Below the pieces are notes generated by a model. It saw only the letters and a list, made by a program, of their open reading frames with translations. It had not been told where the DNA came from and made no database searches. Below are positions 59,081 to 64,000 of a stretch of 64,000 nucleotides of DNA, piece after piece; position 1 is the stretch's first letter; the number at the start of each line of letters is the position of its first letter. Source of the stretch: Moritella sp. F3 (GTDB lineage: Bacteria > Pseudomonadota > Gammaproteobacteria > Enterobacterales > Moritellaceae); NCBI RefSeq assembly GCF_015082335.1, contig NZ_BLRL01000001.1, positions 186,001-250,000 on the forward strand. Direction: 5' to 3'. The translations under genes were made by a program, and so were the position numbers.

Positions 59081-60988
59081 CTATACCATCTGACGATAAC
59101 TTTGCATGGCTTTAATGACTTTAAATGCATCTTTTAAGTGTTCACGTTCCAATCGAGATATCTCTTTTGGTAGCAAGTAGCTATCCGCCTCTTCGCCATT
59201 AGCTAATTGTTTGGCTTGATGTTCAGCGCGTAACATCCCTAGCAGCTCAAATGCATCAATCAAATTAGCCGATTCAGTACGACTCAATGATGGCGTCCCA
59301 GCCGCGAGCCTTAAACGCATGATGGTATTTACATCTTCAATTCCTTCAGCAAGTGCATAAATACGCGCAAGGTTAATAATCGGCGCTAAACCATTATGCT
59401 TAAGATCCAAGCCTTTTTTATTCTTGCCATCATGGATCAGCACAAAGTCACGGAAAAATCCCAGTGGTGGTTTCTGCAATAATGCATTGCGCGATAAATG
59501 AGCTTGAAATAACGTGTTTTGTTGGGTCTGCTTTAGCATTTTACGACGAACGTCTTGTAACAACTGAATGTCGCCATGCACAGTTGCCAAATCAAAAAAT
59601 ACGCTGCTATTGAGTAATGCTTGCGGATCAGGTTTTATTACCCAATCAGTGAAATAGCCTTGCCATACCCGCTTTTTCTGCCGCCACTGAGGGTTAGTCG
59701 CCATGATATTACCTGGGCAATAAATATAACCACAGGCCGCTAAACCATCACAAACAAAATGTGCAAATGCCTCAAACCATAATTCTTGCTGTGGTGTCGC
59801 ACTGTCGTCAATAATCAGTGCATTATCCTGGTCTGAATAAACTAACTGCTCTTGTCTTGCTTGTGAACCTGCACATAGCCATGCATAACCAACTGGCGCG
59901 TTACCTAGTTTTAATTCAGCTAATTCAATTAACCTTATGGTAAAAGCCATCGTCAGTGCACTGATATTTTTACCTAAATAATCAGCACTCGCGCCTAGTT
60001 TAGCCATACTCACTTGGAGTTTAGGTAACATCAAGCTCAATTCAACCAAGGCTTCGACAGAACTGGCTTTATGGATCACAGAACTTAAATTAACCGCATG
60101 ATGTCCCTCTTGATTCATTAAATCCGTCGCAGTCAACATACCAATCAGATACCCATGCTTAGTCACGGGGAGATGGTGTATACGCTTACTGATCATTAGC
60201 GCTAACGCGTCATGACCACAAAGATTAATGTCAATTGTCGCCATGTTCGCGGTCATAATATCTTTCACTGCTTGCTGAGTATTTAACCCTTCAGCGACAC
60301 AGCGTCGCCGAATATCCTTATCCGTAACAATACCAACTGGCTGTTTATCAGTCATGATAACAAGGCAGGATACGCCTTTTTCAGTCATATATTGAGCCGC
60401 ATCTTGAATACTAGCCTGTGTGGTTATCGTAATAGCAGGGCTATTGTAATAATCAGTTATGGGCGCATTCGTTAAACTAGAGGCGATTAATGCCGATTCA
60501 GTTATCGCACCCATGGTGTTTTGTAATCGCTGCTGCGCAGTCTGCAACAAAAACTGTAACGCCTTGGGGTGTTCACTAAGTAGCACGTTCAATTCATTAA
60601 AATCAATTGCATATAGCAAACAGTCTTCTTCAGCACGTAGACTTATCGGTACTTGTTCGCGAATAGGGACATATTTTTCATTACTGTTCTCCTTATTACA
60701 TTTCTCATTATATAAGTCAGTACATAAGACACTGCACAAATCACCTTCTGAAAATTTACCCTGTAATTCGCCCTCCTTGTCGTAATAAGCAAGTACACCC
60801 TTTTTAACGATGTACAGTAATGCCTGCTTATCTTGATACTCGTTCTTATAATCATTGAGCAAGGTTTCATTACGGTAATAACCGATTGAGGTACGTTTCG
60901 CAATAAGGTGGCAATCTTCAACATTTAACAAATTAAAGGGCGGGATAACTTTAATAAAATCAACAATATCATTTAGCGTTGCATTCAT
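59081..60988 (-). CDS. cyclic-nucleotide-binding/CBS/DUF294 nucleotidyltransferase-like protein
   Basis: A 635-residue cytoplasmic protein. N-terminal cNMP-binding-like beta barrel (about 15-140), two CBS domains (about 165-285; VSCLVIMTDKQPVGIVTDKD, HHLPVTKHGYLIGMLTATDL), a DUF294 nucleotidyltransferase-like domain (AWLCAGSQARQEQLVYSDQD, about 365-390, with GSxxR and DxD-type residues) and a C-terminal helical domain. I use the ATG 60988 (MNATLNDIVDF) rather than the frame start at 61018. It is divergent from yjcH-actP. Such genes are typical neighbours of actP; the role is probably signalling, unknown in detail. Confidence 0.85.
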   Translation of the reverse strand: MNATLNDIVDFIKVIPPFNLLNVEDCHLIAKRTSIGYYRNETLLNDYKNEYQDKQALLYIVKKGVLAYYDKEGELQGKFSEGDLCSVLCTDLYNEKCNKENSNEKYVPIREQVPISLRAEEDCLLYAIDFNELNVLLSEHPKALQFLLQTAQQRLQNTMGAITESALIASSLTNAPITDYYNSPAITITTQASIQDAAQYMTEKGVSCLVIMTDKQPVGIVTDKDIRRRCVAEGLNTQQAVKDIMTANMATIDINLCGHDALALMISKRIHHLPVTKHGYLIGMLTATDLMNQEGHHAVNLSSVIHKASSVEALVELSLMLPKLQVSMAKLGASADYLGKNISALTMAFTIRLIELAELKLGNAPVGYAWLCAGSQARQEQLVYSDQDNALIIDDSATPQQELWFEAFAHFVCDGLAACGYIYCPGNIMATNPQWRQKKRVWQGYFTDWVIKPDPQALLNSSVFFDLATVHGDIQLLQDVRRKMLKQTQQNTLFQAHLSRNALLQKPPLGFFRDFVLIHDGKNKKGLDLKHNGLAPIINLARIYALAEGIEDVNTIMRLRLAAGTPSLSRTESANLIDAFELLGMLRAEHQAKQLANGEEADSYLLPKEISRLEREHLKDAFKVIKAMQSYRQMV

Positions 60989-61057
60989 ATGCTTATTCTC
61001 GCCTCTTAATCTCTGCATCTATAAATGCAATTACAATTAATGTGTACGTTAAGTTTT

Positions 61058-61120
61058 AACCCTATACCTCTAAATCGTCAACATCCTAAAATAATATATA
61101 GACGAAAGTTGTATAGGGTT
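61058..61120. repeat. spaced inverted repeat in the actP control region
   Basis: AACCCTATAC (61058-61067) and GTATAGGGTT (61111-61120), perfect 10-bp arms 43 bp apart, in the 276-bp divergent space between the DUF294 gene (-) and yjcH (+). A candidate operator pair, for instance for CrbR; no sigma-54 or strong sigma-70 element was recognised. Confidence 0.55.
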
Positions 61121-61264
61121 ATTTTTTAAAGGTTGCTAAATTTACAACATGCTAGTGCGAACGCTGACGATTTGTCATTCAAGTTAAGGACAACTGATTC
61201 AAGTGATCGATAACTATCTAATTTTACTTATTAAGATTTAATCGTTTTTTTTGGGAGAAAGGAT

Positions 61265-61516
61265 ATGGAACAAGAAAACGCCTATTGGCAATCCAATATA
61301 CGACTGATATTAACCTGTTTAGTAATTTGGTTTGTTGTGTCATTTGGCTGCGGCATTTTATTCGTCGAGCAATTGAATGAATTCCGTCTCGGTGGATACA
61401 AGCTTGGTTTCTGGTTCGCACAACAAGGTTCTATTTATACCTTCGTTGGTTTAGTTTTTTGGTATGCCGTACAGATGAATAAACTGGACAAAAAACATAA
61501 TGTTGAGGAAGAATAA
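61265..61516 (+). CDS. yjcH: DUF485 small membrane protein YjcH
   Basis: An 83-residue protein with two membrane helices (about 10-35 and 52-72), the standard partner encoded before ActP. AAAGGA lies right before the ATG, and its TAA directly abuts the actP ATG. DUF485 proteins accompany SSS acetate transporters; the function is unclear. Confidence 0.93.
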   Translation: MEQENAYWQSNIRLILTCLVIWFVVSFGCGILFVEQLNEFRLGGYKLGFWFAQQGSIYTFVGLVFWYAVQMNKLDKKHNVEEE

Positions 61517-63253
61517 ATGAGCGAATTAAAACTCTATACCTATATCGCCGTATTTGGTTCATTTGCCATTTATTTTGCCATTGCTTGGTTTGCCCGCGCT
61601 AAAACAACCAGTGATTTCTATGCTGCCGGTGGTGGTATTACGCCATTACAAAATGGTATGGCGATCGGCGCCGATTGGATGAGTGCAGCGTCATTCTTAT
61701 CAATGGCAGGCCTTATCGCCTTCCTCGGTTATGGTGGTTCAGTCTTCTTAATGGGTTGGACTGGTGGTTTTGTACTACTTGCAACCTTGCTTGCTCCCTA
61801 TATGCGTAAACACGGTAAGTTTACCGTCCCTGAGTTCATTGCCGATCGTTATGACTCCAAAACGGCTCGTGTTGTTGCGATTGTCTGTTTAATTGTAGCG
61901 TCAGTAACTTATATTATTGGCCAAATGAAAGGTGTGGGTGTTGCTTTCTCACGCTTCTTAGAAGTTGACTACGATCTAGGTTTAGGCATAGGTATGGTTG
62001 TGGTATGGGTTTATGCCGTACTTGGTGGTATGAAAGGCATTACTTACACGCAAATTGCGCAATATTGTGTACTTATCTTTGCTTATACTATTCCTGCGGT
62101 ATTTATTTCATTACAACTAACAGGTAATCCAATCCCACAACTTGGTTTGGGTAGTACCCTTGCTGATGGTAGCGGTGTTTACCTCCTTGATAAAATCGAT
62201 ATGGTTGTTACCGACCTTGGATTTAAACAATATACCACTGACAATATGGGCGGCACGTTAAACATGTTTGCTTACACCATGTCACTGATGATTGGTACAG
62301 CCGGCCTACCCCATGTAATTATGCGCTTCTTTACGGTTCCAACAGTGAAAGATGCACGTGCTTCAGCTGGTTATGCATTAGTATTCATCGCGTTACTTTA
62401 TACTGTCGCGCCAGCGGTAGGTGCTATGGCACGCTTCAATCTAATGAACACGATTGAGCCAACAGCAGGTCAACCACTTGAATATGAAAAACGCCCACAA
62501 TGGTTTAAAGATTGGGAAAAAACCGGTTTATTGAAATTTGAAGATAAAAATGGCGATGGTAAAATCCAATATGTTGCTGACCCAGTCAAAAATGAAATGG
62601 TTAAAGTTGACCGCGACATTATGGTTCTAGCGAACCCTGCAATTGCAAATTTACCAAACTGGGTGATTGCACTGGTTGCTGCGGGTGGCTTAGCGGCTGC
62701 ACTATCAACAGCAGCAGGTTTGTTATTGGCGATTTCATCAGCGATATCACACGATTTAATGAAAGGTATAATAACACCTAATATGTCAGAGAAGTCGGAA
62801 CTTAAACTCAGTCGAATAGTAATGACGATTGCCGTTATTGTCGCTGGCTACCTCGGGCTTAACCCGCCTGGATTTGCCGCGGGAACAGTTGCCCTCGCCT
62901 TTGGCTTAGCAGGTTCGTCATTATTCCCAGCACTAATGATGGGTATCTTTTCGAAGAAAATTAATGGTCGTGCCGCGGTAGCAGGTATGTGTTCAGGTTT
63001 AGGTATCACAATGCTGTATGTATTCCAACATAAAGGCATTATGTTTATCCCTGGTACATCATTCCTCGGTGGTATGGAAGAAAACTGGTTCCTTGGTATT
63101 TCACCAAATGCATTTGGTGTGGTTGGTGCGATAGTTAACTTCTCAGTTGCTTTCATCGTCACTAAAGTAACAGGTGATGCACCATTACATATTCAACAGC
63201 TGGTTGATAATCTGCGTTTTCCTCGTGGTGCAGGTGCAGCTGCCGACCATTAG
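61517..63253 (+). CDS. actP: cation/acetate symporter ActP
   Basis: A 578-residue SSS-family sodium/acetate symporter with about 13 helices: YAAGGGITPLQNGMAIGADW, MSAASFLSMAGLIAFLGYGG, GGLAAALSTAAGLLLAISSA and ISHDLMKG. E. coli ActP is about 549 residues; here a hydrophilic insertion (about residues 318-370) carries DKNGDGKIQYV (from D343), an EF-hand-like calcium loop. Takes up acetate for activation by acetyl-CoA synthetase, under CrbS/R control in relatives. Confidence 0.93.
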   Translation: MSELKLYTYIAVFGSFAIYFAIAWFARAKTTSDFYAAGGGITPLQNGMAIGADWMSAASFLSMAGLIAFLGYGGSVFLMGWTGGFVLLATLLAPYMRKHGKFTVPEFIADRYDSKTARVVAIVCLIVASVTYIIGQMKGVGVAFSRFLEVDYDLGLGIGMVVVWVYAVLGGMKGITYTQIAQYCVLIFAYTIPAVFISLQLTGNPIPQLGLGSTLADGSGVYLLDKIDMVVTDLGFKQYTTDNMGGTLNMFAYTMSLMIGTAGLPHVIMRFFTVPTVKDARASAGYALVFIALLYTVAPAVGAMARFNLMNTIEPTAGQPLEYEKRPQWFKDWEKTGLLKFEDKNGDGKIQYVADPVKNEMVKVDRDIMVLANPAIANLPNWVIALVAAGGLAAALSTAAGLLLAISSAISHDLMKGIITPNMSEKSELKLSRIVMTIAVIVAGYLGLNPPGFAAGTVALAFGLAGSSLFPALMMGIFSKKINGRAAVAGMCSGLGITMLYVFQHKGIMFIPGTSFLGGMEENWFLGISPNAFGVVGAIVNFSVAFIVTKVTGDAPLHIQQLVDNLRFPRGAGAAADH

Positions 63254-63315
63254 TAAACCGCTATAGTGCGATTGAAATAACCCAATCGCGCTATTCATAC
63301 AGTAAGTTAGATAAT

Positions 63316-63351
63316 AAAAATGCCGTTCATCAATTGATGAACGGCATTTTT
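63316..63351. terminator. bidirectional intrinsic terminator
   Basis: A perfect 36-bp palindrome (arms AAAAATGCCGTTCATCAA) with flanking T-runs, between actP (+) and kdsB (-). Confidence 0.9.
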
Positions 63352-63464
63352 GTATTTACAATTTATCCACTTATGGCTGCGCTGTATTAAACGTTTATAT
63401 AAAAAGACTATATATTAGCGAGCTAAAGTCTGCATAAACTTGCGTAAATCTGTATTAACGATTA

Positions 63465-64000
63465 CTAACAGCATTGTGCACTGACAATATTGCGAACAAC
63501 AACCAAATCTTCAGGTGTATCAACACCAGCAGCAGGAGCTTCAAGCGCTTCTTCAACATGAATTTTCTCACCATGCCAAAGTACACGCAGTTGTTCTAAT
63601 GATTCAATTTGTTCAAGTTCAGTTTCTTGCCACTGAACATAATCACGAATAAAACCAGCACGGTATGCATAAATGCCAATATGACGTTGGTAAACAGGTT
63701 TAATCTCAGTCACAGGCGCATGCATAAAGTTATCACGATGATATGGGATCGGTGCACGGCTAAAATACAAAGCATAGCCCTGTTTATCCGTCACAACTTT
63801 AACCGCATTCGGGTTAAATACTTCTTCCACATCGGTAATAGCAACAGATAGTGTCGCCATACGTGCTTCACTTTGTTTACCTAGATTTTTAGCAACTTGC
63901 TCAATAATACGCGGTGGAATTAATGGCTCGTCACCTTGCACATTCACGATGATATCATCATCATTAAAACCAAGCTTACTGCATACTTCAGCTAAACGTT
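63465..64000 (-). CDS. kdsB: 3-deoxy-manno-octulosonate cytidylyltransferase KdsB, N-terminus beyond window
   Basis: The frame is open to the right edge: [11 protein letters not shown] precedes [17 protein letters not shown], so the GTG-initiated frame from 63947 is not the true start. About 178 of roughly 250 residues are visible. Motifs: [47 protein letters not shown] and GVDTPEDL. It activates Kdo as CMP-Kdo for lipopolysaccharide synthesis. Confidence 0.95.
   Translation of the reverse strand, partial: RLAEVCSKLGFNDDDIIVNVQGDEPLIPPRIIEQVAKNLGKQSEARMATLSVAITDVEEVFNPNAVKVVTDKQGYALYFSRAPIPYHRDNFMHAPVTEIKPVYQRHIGIYAYRAGFIRDYVQWQETELEQIESLEQLRVLWHGEKIHVEEALEAPAAGVDTPEDLVVVRNIVSAQCC

Noticed and set aside
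61019..61264. Sigma-54 promoter for yjcH-actP
   Set aside because: No GG-N10-GC element with the TGGCAC/TTGC context was found in the region.
63465..63947. kdsB as truncated at its N-terminus
   Set aside because: The frame stays open to the window edge and the upstream residues continue the KdsB sequence; it is only cut by the window.

Overview
This window is an ordinary, gene-dense stretch of an AT-rich gammaproteobacterial chromosome. Gene content and protein style (sdhCDAB-sucABCD next to divergent gltA, clpS-clpA divergent from cspD, tamAB, CrbS/CrbR with actP, NarQ/NarP with nap genes, the nap-linked small membrane protein TIGR02808) point to a marine, facultatively anaerobic, nitrate-respiring member of the Alteromonadales/Vibrionales, with Moritella or a close relative my best guess. 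No rRNA, tRNA, insertion sequence, phage gene or CRISPR array was seen.

Layout. 1-6.6 kb: a partial zinc-ribbon-like ORF, rluF, a CvfB-type S1 protein, a small acidic unknown, clpA, clpS and divergent cspD. 6.5-12.9 kb: an 8-bp tandem repeat, then tamB, tamA and a deoxynucleoside kinase. 13-18.6 kb: rhlE, an HdfR-like LysR regulator, and a divergent overlapping pair made of a GshB-like ATP-grasp ligase and a QEGLA/DUF1704 putative metallopeptidase. 18.7-31.4 kb, all on the minus strand: moaEDCB, a TrmH-family methylase, two tandem napABC copies (only the upstream one with napF and napD), then moaA behind a Moco-riboswitch-type leader. 31.6-35.7 kb, plus strand: narQ-narP, a stand-alone LON-domain protein and ybhK.

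35.7-41.9 kb holds the most unusual locus. It is a tightly overlapping minus-strand operon: a STAS protein, a lipoprotein, a six-repeat SLBB export protein, a CpsD/BY-kinase-like ATPase with an altered P-loop, a SypE-like kinase-receiver-phosphatase and an Hpt protein. I read it as a partner-switching module joined to an exopolysaccharide-type export apparatus, with no glycosyltransferases in view. 42-53.2 kb carries sdhCDAB-sucABCD and gltA. 53.4-63.3 kb is the acetate-response cluster: CrbS, a small unknown, CrbR, a DnaQ-like exonuclease and a cNMP/CBS/DUF294 protein, divergent from yjcH-actP. The window ends inside kdsB.

Functional links: MoaA-E make the molybdopterin that both NapA enzymes need; NarQ/NarP next door probably senses nitrate or nitrite and drives nap. 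CrbS/R probably controls acetate uptake and activation, and its product feeds the TCA genes encoded beside it. All assignments come from reading the sequence and from remembered family features; no database search was run.
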